64,000 bases of DNA from Streptococcus pneumoniae (GCF_001457635.1 NZ_LN831051.1:496001-560000); one strand, 5' to 3'; positions 48,137-59,787 are shown, counted from the first letter of the stretch. Made by a program: numbers and translations. The notes: generated by a model not told the origin, from the letters alone.

Positions 48137-49464
48137 TAAAAAATCCTAAATTATTAACCAAGTCTTTTTTAAGAAGTTTTGCAATTCTAGGTGGTGTTGG
48201 TCTAGTCATTCATATAGCTATTTATTTGACCTTTCCTTTTTATTATATTCAACTGGAGGGGGAAAAGTTTAATGAGAGCGCAAGAGTGTTTACGGAGTAT
48301 TTAAAGACTAAGACATCTGATGAAATTCCAAGCTTACTCCAGTCTTATTCAAAGTCCTTGACCATATCTGCTCACCTTAAAAGAGATATTGTAGATAAGC
48401 GGCTCCCTCTTGTGCATGACTTGGATATTAAAGATGGAAAGCTATCAAATTATATCGTGATGTTAGATATGTCTGTTAGTACAGCAGATGGTAAACAGGT
48501 AACAGTGCAATTTGTTCACGGGGTGGATATCTACAAAGAAGCAAAGAATATTTTGCTTTTGTATCTCCCATATACATTTTTGGTTACAATTGCTTTTTCC
48601 TTTGTTTTTTCTTATTTTTATACTAAACGCTTGCTCAATCCTCTTTTTTACATTTCAGAAGTGACTAGTAAAATGCAAGATTTGGATGACAATATTCGTT
48701 TTGATGAAAGTAGGAAAGATGAAGTTGGTGAAGTTGGAAAACAGATTAATGGTATGTATGAGCACTTGTTGAAGGTTATTCATGAGTTGGAAAGTCGTAA
48801 TGAGCAAATTGTAAAATTGCAAAATCAAAAGGTTTCCTTTGTCCGTGGAGCATCACATGAGTTGAAAACCCCTTTAGCCAGTCTTAGAATTATCCTAGAG
48901 AATATGCAGCATAATATTGGAGATTACAAAGATCATCCAAAATATATTGCAAAGAGTATAAATAAGATTGACCAGATGAGCCACTTATTAGAAGAAGTAC
49001 TGGAGTCTTCTAAATTCCAAGAGTGGACAGAGTGTCGTGAGACCTTGACTGTTAAGCCAGTTTTAGTAGATATTTTATCACGTTATCAAGAATTAGCTCA
49101 TTCAATAGGTGTTACAATTGAAAATCAATTGACAGATGCTACCAGGGTCGTCATGAGTCTTAGGGCATTGGATAAGGTTTTGACAAACTTGATTAGTAAT
49201 GCAATTAAATATTCAGATAAAAATGGGCGCGTAATCATATCCGAGCAAGATGGCTATCTCTCTATCAAAAATACATGTGCGCCTCTAAGTGACCAAGAAC
49301 TAGAACATTTATTTGATATATTCTATCATTCTCAAATCGTGACAGATAAGGATGAAAGTTCCGGTTTGGGTCTTTACATTGTGAATAATATTTTAGAAAG
49401 CTATCAAATGGACTATAGTTTTCTCCCTTATGAACACGGTATGGAATTTAAGATTAGCTTGTAG
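48133..49464 (+). CDS. hk06: Sensor histidine kinase HK06
   Basis: A 443-residue sensor kinase. Two membrane segments (about 14-36 and 140-162) enclose an extracellular sensor of about 100 residues; a HAMP-like region follows, then the dimerisation domain with His242 in '[12 protein letters not shown]', and the ATPase domain with N-box LISNAIKYS and G-box [12 protein letters not shown]. Paired with rr06. The stimulus is unknown. Confidence 0.95.
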
Positions 49465-49546
49465 ACAGATTAGTTTTTTATTAAAGTTCATATAGGGTTA
49501 ACATAAGTGTGTTATTCTTTGCATAGATAAAAGAAAGGATACTAAT

Positions 49547-50074
49547 ATGGTATTAGCGATTATTTTAGTAACATTCTTTATTCGATTGATTTTTTTAAAG
49601 CGTTCGATAGAGAATGAGAAACGAATCCTTAGCAATGGCGGGAAAGAATTTGGAGTTGAGAATACAAAACGATTAACTATGGCTCATATTGTTTTTTATC
49701 TCTCTTGCTTGGTTGAGGCAATGGTGCACAAGACAATTTTTGATGGCATGGGTATGGTTGGTTTGGTCTTGCTTATTTTTTCTATGCTGATGTTGATGTT
49801 GGTGATTCACTTGTTGGGAGATATTTGGACAGTGAAGCTTATGCTTGTCAATAATCACAAATATGTAGATCATATCTTGTTTAGGACAGTAAAACATCCT
49901 AATTACTTTTTAAATATTCTTCCTGAGTTGATTGGCTTGACCTTGTTGAGTCATGCTTATGTGACTTTTGTTTTAGTTTTTCCAGTTTATGCAGTTATTT
50001 TGTATCGACGAATAGCTGAAGAGGAAAAGCTATTACATGAAGTTATAATCCCAAATGGAAGCATAAAGAGATAA
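49547..50074 (+). CDS. Isoprenylcysteine methyltransferase-like small membrane protein
   Basis: A 175-residue protein with about four or five hydrophobic helices. The C-terminal half has the pattern of the ICMT/phospholipid methyltransferase superfamily: 'HKYVDHILFRTVKHPNYFLN' supplies the H-P-N and conserved Arg, and 'YRRIAEEEKLL' the RxxxEE motif. The substrate is unknown. It lies between hk06 and cbpA, with AAAGGA as ribosome site. Confidence 0.78.
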   Translation: MVLAIILVTFFIRLIFLKRSIENEKRILSNGGKEFGVENTKRLTMAHIVFYLSCLVEAMVHKTIFDGMGMVGLVLLIFSMLMLMLVIHLLGDIWTVKLMLVNNHKYVDHILFRTVKHPNYFLNILPELIGLTLLSHAYVTFVLVFPVYAVILYRRIAEEEKLLHEVIIPNGSIKR

Positions 50075-50152
50075 ATACAAAATTCGATTTATATACAGTT
50101 CATATTGAAGTGATATAGTAAGGTTAAAGAAAAAATATAGAAGGAAATAAAC

Positions 50153-51724
50153 ATGTTTGCATCAAAAAGCGAAAGAAAAGTACATTATTCAATTCGTAAA
50201 TTTAGTATTGGAGTAGCTAGTGTAGTAGTTGCCAGTCTTGTTATGGGGAGTGTGGTTCATGCGACAGAGAACGAGGGAAGTACCCAAGCAGCCACTTTTT
50301 CTAATATGGCAAATAAAAGTCAGACAGAACAAGGAGAAATCAATATAGAACGAGATAAGGCAAAGACAGCGGTCAGTGAATATAAAGAAAAAAAAGTGAG
50401 TGAGATCTATACAAAATTAGAGAGAGATAGACATAAAGATACTGTAGATCTAGTTAACAAGTTGCAAGAGATTAAGAACGAGTATTTGAATAAAATAGTT
50501 CAATCAACCTCAAAAACCGAAATACAGGGACTTATTACAACAAGTCGATCAAAACTAGATGAAGCTGTGTCTAAATATAAAAAGGCCCCATCTTCTTCGT
50601 CAAGTTCAGGCTCTTCCACTAAACCGGAAGCTTCAGATACAGCGAAGCCAAACAAGCCGACAGAACTAGAAAAAAAGGTAGCAGAAGCTGAGAAGAAGGT
50701 TGAAGAAGCTAAGAAGAAAGCCAAGGATCAAAAAGAAGAAGATTACCGTAACTACCCAACCATTACTTACAAAACGCTTGAACTTGAAATTGCTGAGTCC
50801 GATGTGGAAGTTAAAAAAGCGGAGCTTGAACTAGTAAAAGAGGAAGCTAAGGAACCTCGAAACGAGGAAAAAGTTAAGCAAGCAAAAGCGAAAGTTGAGA
50901 GTGAAGAAACTGAGGCTACAAGGTTAGAAAAAATCAAGACAGATCGTAAAAAAGCAGAAGAAGAAGCTAAACGAAAAGCAGCAGAAGAAGATAAAGTTAA
51001 AGAAAAACCAGCTGAACAACAAGCTGAAGAAGACTATGCTCGTAGATCAGAAGAAGAATATAATCGCTTGACTCAACAGCAACCGCCAAAAACTGAAAAA
51101 CCAGCACAACCATCTACTCCAAAAACAGGCTGGAAACAAGAAAACGGTATGTGGTACTTCTACAATACTGATGGTTCAATGGCGACAGGATGGCTCCAAA
51201 ACAATGGCTCATGGTACTACCTCAACAGCAATGGCGCTATGGCGACAGGATGGCTCCAAAACAATGGTTCATGGTACTATCTAAACGCTAATGGTTCAAT
51301 GGCAACAGGATGGCTCCAAAACAATGGTTCATGGTACTACCTAAACGCTAATGGTTCAATGGCGACAGGATGGCTCCAATACAATGGTTCATGGTACTAC
51401 CTAAACGCTAATGGTGATATGGCGACAGGATGGCTCCAATACAATGGCTCATGGTACTACCTAAACGCTAATGGTGATATGGCGACAGGATGGCTCCAAT
51501 ACAATGGCTCATGGTACTACCTAAACGCTAATGGTGATATGGCGACAGGTTGGGTGAAAGATGGAGATACCTGGTACTATCTTGAAGCATCAGGTGCTAT
51601 GAAAGCAAGCCAATGGTTCAAAGTATCAGATAAATGGTACTATGTCAATGGCTCAGGTGCCCTTGCAGTCAACACAACTGTAGATGGCTATGGAGTCAAT
51701 GCCAATGGTGAATGGGTAAACTAA
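50153..51724 (+). CDS. cbpA: Choline-binding surface adhesin CbpA/PspC (short, single-R-domain allele)
   Basis: A 523-residue surface protein. A YSIRK-type signal peptide (about 1-37) leads into a helical N-terminal region of the kind that binds factor H, a coiled-coil R-like domain (about 168-290) holding the pIgR-binding hexapeptide YRNYPT at 198-203, a short proline-containing linker and about nine choline-binding repeats of 20 residues from 324 to the end. Alleles often carry two R domains; only one is seen here. It lacks LPxTG. Located beside rr06/hk06, which is known to regulate it. Confidence 0.95.
   Translation: MFASKSERKVHYSIRKFSIGVASVVVASLVMGSVVHATENEGSTQAATFSNMANKSQTEQGEINIERDKAKTAVSEYKEKKVSEIYTKLERDRHKDTVDLVNKLQEIKNEYLNKIVQSTSKTEIQGLITTSRSKLDEAVSKYKKAPSSSSSSGSSTKPEASDTAKPNKPTELEKKVAEAEKKVEEAKKKAKDQKEEDYRNYPTITYKTLELEIAESDVEVKKAELELVKEEAKEPRNEEKVKQAKAKVESEETEATRLEKIKTDRKKAEEEAKRKAAEEDKVKEKPAEQQAEEDYARRSEEEYNRLTQQQPPKTEKPAQPSTPKTGWKQENGMWYFYNTDGSMATGWLQNNGSWYYLNSNGAMATGWLQNNGSWYYLNANGSMATGWLQNNGSWYYLNANGSMATGWLQYNGSWYYLNANGDMATGWLQYNGSWYYLNANGDMATGWLQYNGSWYYLNANGDMATGWVKDGDTWYYLEASGAMKASQWFKVSDKWYYVNGSGALAVNTTVDGYGVNANGEWVN
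51125..51610 (+). repeat. 60-bp tandem repeats encoding choline-binding modules
   Basis: Seven to eight tandem 60-bp units with period exactly 60 (GGATGGCTCCAA...). Units 51181-51540 are almost identical, and the last three (51361-51540, TACAATGGT/C and GATATG variants) differ by single bases. Such homogeneity points to recent unequal recombination and predicts length variation between isolates. Confidence 0.93.
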
Positions 51725-51839
51725 ACCTAATATAACTAGTTAATACTGACTTCCTGTAAGAACTCTTTAAAGTATTCCCTACAAATACCATATCCTTTCA
51801 GTAGATAATATACCCTTGTAGGAAGTTTAGATTAAAAAA

Positions 51840-51893
51840 TAACTCTGTAATCTCTAGCCGGATTTATAGCGCTAGAGACTACGGAGTTTTTTT
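51840..51893. terminator. Terminator after cbpA
   Basis: AACTCTGTAATCTCTAGC / GCTAGAGACTACGGAGTT long stem with a short loop and a T tract TTTTTTT. It is convergent with dusB and probably serves both. Confidence 0.85.
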
Positions 51894-51953
51894 GATGAGG
51901 AAAGAATGGCGGCATTCAAGAGGCTCTTTAAGAGAGTTACGGGTTTTAAACTA

Positions 51954-52934
51954 TTAAGCCTTCTCCAATTGCAAGAGGGCTTCAATCTCTGCCAGGGTGC
52001 TAGCTTGCGAAATGGCTCCACGGAGTTTGGCAGCGCCAGATGTTCCACGGAGGTAGTGAGGAGCGAGGCCGCGGAATTCACGAACTGCGACGTTTTCTCC
52101 TTTGAGGTTAATCAATCGTTTCAAGTGTTCGTAGGCGATCTTCATCTTGTCTTCAAAGGTCAAATCAGGTAGGATTTCTCCTGTTTCAAAGTAATGGTTG
52201 ATTTGGTTGAAGAGGTAAGGATTTCCCATGGCAGCTCGGCCAATCATGACTGCGTCAGCACCAACTTCTTCGATGCGTTGCTTGGCTTCTTGGACAGTAC
52301 GGATATCACCGTTGGCGATGAATGGAATCTTGGTTAGAGCTTGGGCAACCTTGTAAAGGGTCTCAAGGTCTGCGTGGCCAGTATACATTTGTTCACGGGT
52401 ACGGCCATGCATGGCGAGGGCAGAAACACCTGCAGCCTCAGCAGCGAGGGCATTTTCTACTGCCAGAGATGGGTCCGCCCAGCCGGTACGCATTTTGACA
52501 GTAAGTGGGATATCAAGGACAGACTGGACCTTGTTGATGATAGAGTAGATCTTGTCAGGATCCTTGAGCCACGTAGCACCAGCTTCGTTCTTCACGATTT
52601 TGTTGACAGGGCAGCCCATGTTGATATCGACGATATCGGTCTTAGTGTTTTCTTGGATAAATTCTGCTGCGCGTGCTAGGCTGTCTTCATCGCTACCAAA
52701 AAGTTGGATAGAGACAGGGTTTTCGCCCTCATCGATATGAAGCATGTGCAGGGTTTTTTCGTTGTTGTATTGGATTCCCTTGTCAGAGACCATTTCCATT
52801 ACAACGAGTCCAGCTCCGAGCTCTTTTGCGATGGTACGAAAGGCTGAGTTGGTCACGCCAGCCATAGGCGCTAAAACGGTACGATTGGGAATCTCAACAT
52901 TGCCAATCATAAAAGGTGTATTAAGATTTGTCAC
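51954..52934 (-). CDS. dusB: tRNA-dihydrouridine synthase DusB
   Basis: A 326-residue FMN enzyme reducing uridine in the tRNA D-loop. The catalytic cysteine is in '[12 protein letters not shown]'; FMN-binding TIM-barrel motifs include '[11 protein letters not shown]' and '[10 protein letters not shown]', '[15 protein letters not shown]'. I choose the GTG at 52934 ([11 protein letters not shown]) because GGAGGAAC lies 9 bp upstream; it overlaps the hslO stop by 14 bp. The ATG at 52964 would add 10 residues without a ribosome site. Confidence 0.93.
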   Translation of the reverse strand: MTNLNTPFMIGNVEIPNRTVLAPMAGVTNSAFRTIAKELGAGLVVMEMVSDKGIQYNNEKTLHMLHIDEGENPVSIQLFGSDEDSLARAAEFIQENTKTDIVDINMGCPVNKIVKNEAGATWLKDPDKIYSIINKVQSVLDIPLTVKMRTGWADPSLAVENALAAEAAGVSALAMHGRTREQMYTGHADLETLYKVAQALTKIPFIANGDIRTVQEAKQRIEEVGADAVMIGRAAMGNPYLFNQINHYFETGEILPDLTFEDKMKIAYEHLKRLINLKGENVAVREFRGLAPHYLRGTSGAAKLRGAISQASTLAEIEALLQLEKA

Positions 52935-53793
52935 GAATGAGTTCCTCCAGGTCCTTTTCATCAAAGTTGTAAGTAGTTTGGCAGAATTGACAAGTGATTT
53001 CTACCCCGTGGTCTTCCTCTTTCATTTCCTGTAAGTCTGAGCTTGGAAGGCTGGCAAGAGCGTTCATAAAGCGTTCATGGCTACAGTCACATTGGAAACG
53101 GATTTCTTCTTCAGAAAGACGCTTGTAGGCTTCGTCCCCGTAGATAGCCTTGAGGAGGGCTTCGATATGGTCGTCGCTTTCGAGAAGAGTAGAGATAGCT
53201 GGCATTTCTTGGATGCGTTTTTCAAAGCGAGCAATCTCTTCTTTCTTGGCTCCTGGCAAGACTTGAACTAGGAAACCACCTGCAATCTTGACCTTGTCTT
53301 CCTCGTCCAAAAGGACATTGAGGCCGACCGCTGAAGGCGTTTGTTGGCTTTCAGTAAGGTAAAAGGCAAGGTCTTCACCGATTTCTCCAGAGATGAGGGG
53401 AGTTATAGAGTTGTAAGGATTTCCAGTACCGTAGTCTGTGATAACGAGGAATTGACCATTTCCAACAAAAGGTCCGACTAGGACTTCACCAGTCGCAGTC
53501 TTTTTGATGTCAACACCAGGATTTTGAACATAGCCTTTGACGTTCCCCTTGGTATCAGCGACGGTGATAATAGCACCTAGAGAGCTAGATCCCAACACCT
53601 TAACTGTAAGTTTGGTATTTCCTTTTTCATTGGCTGCGAGAATCTGGCTGGCGATAAGAGTTCGACCAAGCGCTACAGTTGAGCTAGCTTGGGTTTGATG
53701 TTTTTCTTGAGCAGTGCGGACGGTTTCAGTGCTATCAAGGACAAAAGCACGAAAGGCTCCGCTTTCTGATATAGTTTTAATAATTTTATCCAT
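52921..53793 (-). CDS. hslO: Redox-regulated chaperone Hsp33
   Basis: A 290-residue HslO. The four C-terminal zinc cysteines are in 'FQCDCSHER' (CxC) and '[10 protein letters not shown]' (CxxC), which oxidise under stress and activate the holdase. The N-terminal domain begins with '[19 protein letters not shown]'. It is translationally coupled to dusB and starts 165 bp from the divergent Mga-like gene. Confidence 0.96.
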   Translation of the reverse strand: MDKIIKTISESGAFRAFVLDSTETVRTAQEKHQTQASSTVALGRTLIASQILAANEKGNTKLTVKVLGSSSLGAIITVADTKGNVKGYVQNPGVDIKKTATGEVLVGPFVGNGQFLVITDYGTGNPYNSITPLISGEIGEDLAFYLTESQQTPSAVGLNVLLDEEDKVKIAGGFLVQVLPGAKKEEIARFEKRIQEMPAISTLLESDDHIEALLKAIYGDEAYKRLSEEEIRFQCDCSHERFMNALASLPSSDLQEMKEEDHGVEITCQFCQTTYNFDEKDLEELIRDKS

Positions 53794-53957
53794 AGCTACT
53801 ATTTTAGCATAAAAATGCCCAAAGGGGGAGCCGTGTGTTTACTGATTTTCAGGATAATGGACCAGGAAATCAGCATGAAAATAAAAAGAGAAACAGATTA
53901 TTTTAGCATTTGTAAGATTTATGCTATGCTTAAGGTAGAAAATGAAAGGGATAACAA

Positions 53958-55385
53958 ATGTATTTAGGAGATTTGATGGAGAAAGCCGAGTGTGGTCAAT
54001 TTTCAATCCTTTCCTTTCTATTACAAGAGTCTCAGACGACCGTCAAGGCTGTAATGGAAGAAACAGGATTTTCAAAAGCAACCCTAACCAAATATGTCAC
54101 CCTGCTCAATGACAAGGCTTTGGATAGTGGCTTAGAACTGACTATTCACTCAGAAGATGAAAATCTGCGTCTGTCTATCGGTGCAGCTACCAAGGGGAGA
54201 GATATTCGGAGCTTGTTTTTGGAGAGTGCTGTTAAATACCAGATTTTGGTTTATCTTCTCTACCACCAACAGTTTTTAGCCCATCAGCTGGCTCAAGAAT
54301 TAGTGATTAGCGAGGCTACGCTTGGTCGTCACTTGGCTGGTTTAAATCAGATTTTGTCAGAATTTGATTTATCCATCCAAAATGGACGTTGGCGAGGTCC
54401 AGAGCATCAGATTCGCTATTTCTATTTCTGTCTTTTCCGAAAGGTCTGGTCGAGTCAGGAATGGGAAGGTCACATGCAGAAACCAGAGAGAAAACAGGAG
54501 ATTGCCAATTTAGAGGAAATCTGCGGTGCAAGTTTGTCTGCGGGGCAGAAATTGGACTTGGTTCTCTGGGCTCACATCAGTCAACAACGTCTTCGGGTCA
54601 ATGCTTGTCAGTTTCAAGTTATAGAAGAGAAAATGCGAGGGTATTTTGACAATATCTTCTATCTTCGTTTGCTGAGAAAGGTTCCGTCCTTTTTTGCTGG
54701 GCAACATATTCCACTAGGAGTTGAGGATGGTGAGATGATGATATTCTTCTCTTTTCTCCTATCTCATCGCATTCTTCCTCTTCATACTATGGAGTATATT
54801 CTTGGTTTTGGAGGGCAGTTGGCAGATTTACTGACGCAATTGATTCAAGAAATGAAGAAGGAGGAACTATTGGGGGATTATACAGAGGACCATGTCACCT
54901 ATGAACTCAGTCAGCTTTGTGCTCAAGTCTATCTCTATAAGGGCTATATTTTACAGGATCGCTACAAGTACCAGTTAGAGAATCGTCATCCATATTTACT
55001 GATGGAACATGATTTTAAAGAGACAGCAGAGGAGATTTTTCATGCTCTACCTGCTTTTCAACAGGGGACAGATTTAGATAAGAAGATTCTCTGGGAATGG
55101 CTCCAGTTAATCGAATATATGGCTGAAAACGGTGGCCAGCATATGCGGATTGGTCTGGATTTGACATCTGGTTTTCTTGTCTTTTCAAGGATGGCAGCCA
55201 TTTTGAAACGGTATTTGGAATACAATCGTTTTATTACCATTGAAGCTTATGACCCTAGTCGGCATTATGATTTGCTGGTTACCAATAACCCTATTCATAA
55301 GAAGGAACAGACACCAGTCTATTATTTAAAAAATGACTTGGATATGGAAGATTTGGCAGGGATTCGTCAGTTATTATTCACTTAA
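53958..55385 (+). CDS. Mga-family transcriptional regulator
   Basis: A 475-residue Mga/AtxA-type regulator. An N-terminal Mga-like helix-turn-helix region (about 8-65) contains 'TTVKAVMEETGFSKATLTKYV'; a second HTH follows near 115-150 ('LAQELVISEATLGRHLAGL'). The middle helical part resembles PRD domains, and the C-terminal 100 residues resemble an EIIB domain ('ITIEAYDPSRHYDLLVTN'). It is immediately upstream of glpK, suggesting control of glycerol use; this is inference. AAAGGGA precedes the start. Confidence 0.86.
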   Translation: MYLGDLMEKAECGQFSILSFLLQESQTTVKAVMEETGFSKATLTKYVTLLNDKALDSGLELTIHSEDENLRLSIGAATKGRDIRSLFLESAVKYQILVYLLYHQQFLAHQLAQELVISEATLGRHLAGLNQILSEFDLSIQNGRWRGPEHQIRYFYFCLFRKVWSSQEWEGHMQKPERKQEIANLEEICGASLSAGQKLDLVLWAHISQQRLRVNACQFQVIEEKMRGYFDNIFYLRLLRKVPSFFAGQHIPLGVEDGEMMIFFSFLLSHRILPLHTMEYILGFGGQLADLLTQLIQEMKKEELLGDYTEDHVTYELSQLCAQVYLYKGYILQDRYKYQLENRHPYLLMEHDFKETAEEIFHALPAFQQGTDLDKKILWEWLQLIEYMAENGGQHMRIGLDLTSGFLVFSRMAAILKRYLEYNRFITIEAYDPSRHYDLLVTNNPIHKKEQTPVYYLKNDLDMEDLAGIRQLLFT

Positions 55386-55470
55386 AAGGCTTGGTTAATC
55401 CAGGTCTTTTTTGTGAAATTCACACAATCTCCTCACATTTTTTTAAAAATTAAAAAAAGTTGATAAACAA

Positions 55471-55484
55471 GAAAGCGCTTTATT
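55471..55484 (+). promoter_or_regulatory. Catabolite-responsive element (cre) at the glpK promoter
   Basis: GAAAGCGCTTTATT matches the CcpA cre core (WTGNAARCGNWWWCA type) around AAGCGCTT. It lies between a TTGATA-like -35 (55460) and a -10-like TATACT (55488-55493). This predicts CcpA repression of the glp operon in glucose. Confidence 0.7.
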
Positions 55485-55519
55485 TTGTATACTAGTAAGT
55501 GTAAAGAGGAAACACCTAA

Positions 55520-57052
<1,533 letters not shown>

Positions 57053-57093
57053 TACTGGCAGAATAAAGCGATTTATTTAGAAAGTGTGTAAAT

Positions 57094-58920
57094 ATGGAAT
57101 TTTCAAAGAAAACACGTGAATTGTCAATTAAAAAAATGCAGGAACGCACCCTGGACCTCTTGATTATCGGTGGAGGAATCACAGGAGCTGGTGTAGCCTT
57201 GCAGGCGGCAGCTAGCGGTCTTGAGACTGGTTTGATTGAAATGCAAGACTTTGCAGAAGGAACATCTAGTCGTTCAACAAAATTGGTTCACGGAGGACTT
57301 CGTTACCTCAAACAATTTGACGTAGAGGTGGTCTCAGATACGGTTTCTGAACGTGCAGTGGTTCAACAAATCGCTCCACACATTCCAAAACCAGATCCAA
57401 TGCTCTTACCAGTTTACGATGAAGATGGAGCAACCTTTAGCCTCTTCCGTCTTAAAGTAGCCATGGACTTGTACGACCTTTTAGCAGGTGTGAGCAACAC
57501 ACCAACTGCGAACAAGGTTTTGAGCAAGGATCAAGTCTTGGAACGCCAGCCAAACTTGAAGAAGGAAGGCTTGGTAGGAGGTGGAGTGTATCTTGACTTC
57601 CGTAACAACGATGCGCGTCTCGTGATTGAAAACATCAAACGTGCCAACCAAGACGGTGCCCTCATTGCCAACCACGTGAAGGCAGAAGGCTTCCTCTTTG
57701 ACGAAAGTGGCAAGATTACAGGTGTTGTAGCTCGTGATCTCTTGACAGACCAAGTATTTGAAATCAAGGCCCGTCTGGTTATTAATACAACAGGTCCTTG
57801 GAGTGATAAAGTACGTAATTTGTCTAATAAGGGAACGCAATTCTCACAAATGCGCCCAACTAAGGGAGTTCACTTGGTAGTGGATTCAAGCAAAATCAAG
57901 GTTTCACAGCCAGTTTACTTTGACACAGGTTTGGGTGACGGTCGTATGGTCTTTGTTCTCCCACGTGAAAACAAGACTTACTTTGGTACAACTGATACAG
58001 ACTACACAGGTGATTTGGAGCATCCAAAAGTAACTCAAGAAGATGTAGATTATCTACTTGGCATTGTCAACAACCGCTTTCCAGAATCCAACATCACCAT
58101 TGATGATATCGAAAGCAGCTGGGCAGGTCTTCGTCCATTGATTGCAGGGAACAGTGCCTCTGACTATAATGGTGGAAATAACGGTACCATCAGTGATGAA
58201 AGCTTTGACAACTTGATTGCGACTGTTGAATCTTATCTCTCCAAAGAAAAAACACGTGAAGATGTTGAGTCTGCTGTCAGCAAGCTTGAAAGTAGCACAT
58301 CTGAGAAATATTTGGATCCATCTGCAGTTTCTCGTGGGTCTAGCTTGGACCGTGATGACAATGGTCTTTTGACTCTTGCTGGCGGTAAAATCACAGACTA
58401 CCGTAAGATGGCTGAAGGAGCTATGGAGCGCGTGGTTGACATCCTCAAAGCAGAATTTGACCGTAGCTTTAAATTGATCAATTCTAAAACTTACCCTGTT
58501 TCAGGTGGAGAATTGAACCCAGCAAATGTGGATTCAGAAATCGAAGCCTTTGCGCAACTTGGAGTATCACGTGGTTTGGATAGCAAGGAAGCTCACTATC
58601 TGGCAAATCTTTACGGTTCAAATGCACCGAAAGTCTTTGCACTTGCTCACAGCTTGGAACAAGCGCCAGGACTCAGCTTGGCAGATACTTTGTCCCTTCA
58701 CTATGCAATGCGCAACGAGTTGGCTCTTAGCCCAGTTGACTTCCTTCTTCGTCGTACCAACCATATGCTCTTTATGCGTGATAGCTTGGATAGCATCGTT
58801 GAGCCAGTTTTGGATGAAATGGGACGATTCTATGACTGGACAGAAGAAGAAAAAGCAACTTACCGTGCTGATGTCGAAGCAGCTCTCGCTAACAACGATT
58901 TAGCAGAATTAAAAAATTAA
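57094..58920 (+). CDS. glpO: Alpha-glycerophosphate oxidase
   Basis: A 608-residue FAD-dependent oxidase converting glycerol-3-phosphate and oxygen to dihydroxyacetone phosphate and H2O2. The FAD motif LIIGGGITGAGVAL and the 'TSSRSTKLVHGGLRYL' segment are typical of GlpD/GlpO; the length and middle insertion favour the streptococcal oxidase. H2O2 from this enzyme adds to that of SpxB and contributes to virulence. The ribosome site is weak. Confidence 0.95.
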   Translation: MEFSKKTRELSIKKMQERTLDLLIIGGGITGAGVALQAAASGLETGLIEMQDFAEGTSSRSTKLVHGGLRYLKQFDVEVVSDTVSERAVVQQIAPHIPKPDPMLLPVYDEDGATFSLFRLKVAMDLYDLLAGVSNTPTANKVLSKDQVLERQPNLKKEGLVGGGVYLDFRNNDARLVIENIKRANQDGALIANHVKAEGFLFDESGKITGVVARDLLTDQVFEIKARLVINTTGPWSDKVRNLSNKGTQFSQMRPTKGVHLVVDSSKIKVSQPVYFDTGLGDGRMVFVLPRENKTYFGTTDTDYTGDLEHPKVTQEDVDYLLGIVNNRFPESNITIDDIESSWAGLRPLIAGNSASDYNGGNNGTISDESFDNLIATVESYLSKEKTREDVESAVSKLESSTSEKYLDPSAVSRGSSLDRDDNGLLTLAGGKITDYRKMAEGAMERVVDILKAEFDRSFKLINSKTYPVSGGELNPANVDSEIEAFAQLGVSRGLDSKEAHYLANLYGSNAPKVFALAHSLEQAPGLSLADTLSLHYAMRNELALSPVDFLLRRTNHMLFMRDSLDSIVEPVLDEMGRFYDWTEEEKATYRADVEAALANNDLAELKN

Positions 58921-58936
58921 GAAAAAATAAAAGAGG

Positions 58937-58974
58937 TGGAGGGCAGCATTCCTTGTCGCCCGTCCCTTCTTTTT
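58937..58974 (+). terminator. Attenuator-like hairpin between glpO and glpF
   Basis: GGAGGGC / GCCC-G-TCC stem with TTCTTTTT following, in the 69-bp gap between glpO and the glpF start. It probably reduces read-through into glpF. Confidence 0.6.
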
Positions 58975-58989
58975 AATGGAGACAGAAAG

Positions 58990-59694
58990 ATGATGAATGA
59001 ATTATTTGGAGAATTTCTAGGGACTTTAATCCTGATTCTTCTAGGAAATGGTGTTGTTGCAGGTGTGGTTCTTCCTAAAACCAAGAGCAATAGCTCAGGT
59101 TGGATTGTGATTACTATGGGTTGGGGGATTGCAGTTGCGGTTGCAGTCTTTGTATCTGGCAAGCTCAGTCCAGCTCATTTAAACCCAGCTGTGACCATCG
59201 GTGTGGCCTTAAAAGGTGGTTTGCCTTGGGCTTCCGTTTTGCCTTATATCTTAGCCCAGTTCGCAGGGGCCATGCTGGGTCAGATTTTGGTTTGGTTGCA
59301 ATTCAAACCTCACTATGAGGCAGAAGAAAATGCAGGCAATATCCTGGCAACCTTCAGTACTGGACCAGCCATCAAGGATACTGTATCAAACTTGATTAGC
59401 GAAATCCTTGGAACCTTTGTTTTGGTGTTGACAATCTTTGCTTTGGGTCTTTACGATTTTCAGGCAGGTATCGGAACCTTTGCAGTGGGAACTTTGATTG
59501 TCGGTATCGGTCTATCACTAGGTGGGACAACAGGTTATGCCTTGAACCCAGCTCGTGACCTTGGACCTCGTATCATGCACAGCATCTTGCCAATTCCAAA
59601 CAAGGGAGACGGAGACTGGTCTTACGCTTGGATTCCTGTTGTAGGCCCTGTTATCGGAGCAGCCTTGGCCGTGCTTGTATTCTCACTTTTCTAA
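58990..59694 (+). CDS. glpF: Glycerol uptake facilitator GlpF
   Basis: An aquaglyceroporin with six membrane helices and two half-helices. Both NPA motifs are present: 'HLNPAVTIG' and 'ALNPARDLG'; the Asp after the second favours glycerol over water. I choose the ATG at 58990 (MMNELFGEFLG) with GGAGACAG upstream; a start at 58936 would add 18 residues that lie in the attenuator hairpin. Length 234. Confidence 0.93.
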   Translation: MMNELFGEFLGTLILILLGNGVVAGVVLPKTKSNSSGWIVITMGWGIAVAVAVFVSGKLSPAHLNPAVTIGVALKGGLPWASVLPYILAQFAGAMLGQILVWLQFKPHYEAEENAGNILATFSTGPAIKDTVSNLISEILGTFVLVLTIFALGLYDFQAGIGTFAVGTLIVGIGLSLGGTTGYALNPARDLGPRIMHSILPIPNKGDGDWSYAWIPVVGPVIGAALAVLVFSLF

Positions 59695-59720
59695 TCTAGA
59701 AAACAATTATGTTGATAGAG

Positions 59721-59742
59721 CTTGGGCAAGAGCCCAATTTCA
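59721..59742 (+). terminator. Possible glpF terminator
   Basis: TTGGGC-AAGA-GCCCAA stem followed by TTT. Short T tract, so only modest strength. Confidence 0.55.
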
Positions 59743-59787
59743 GCAAAAAATGAAGTAAATCTTCTCATAATAAAATGCATCATATCA

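Noticed and set aside
51125..51610. Regular 60-bp repeats as a possible CRISPR array
   Set aside because: They are in frame within cbpA and encode 20-residue choline-binding modules; there are no spacers of unique sequence.
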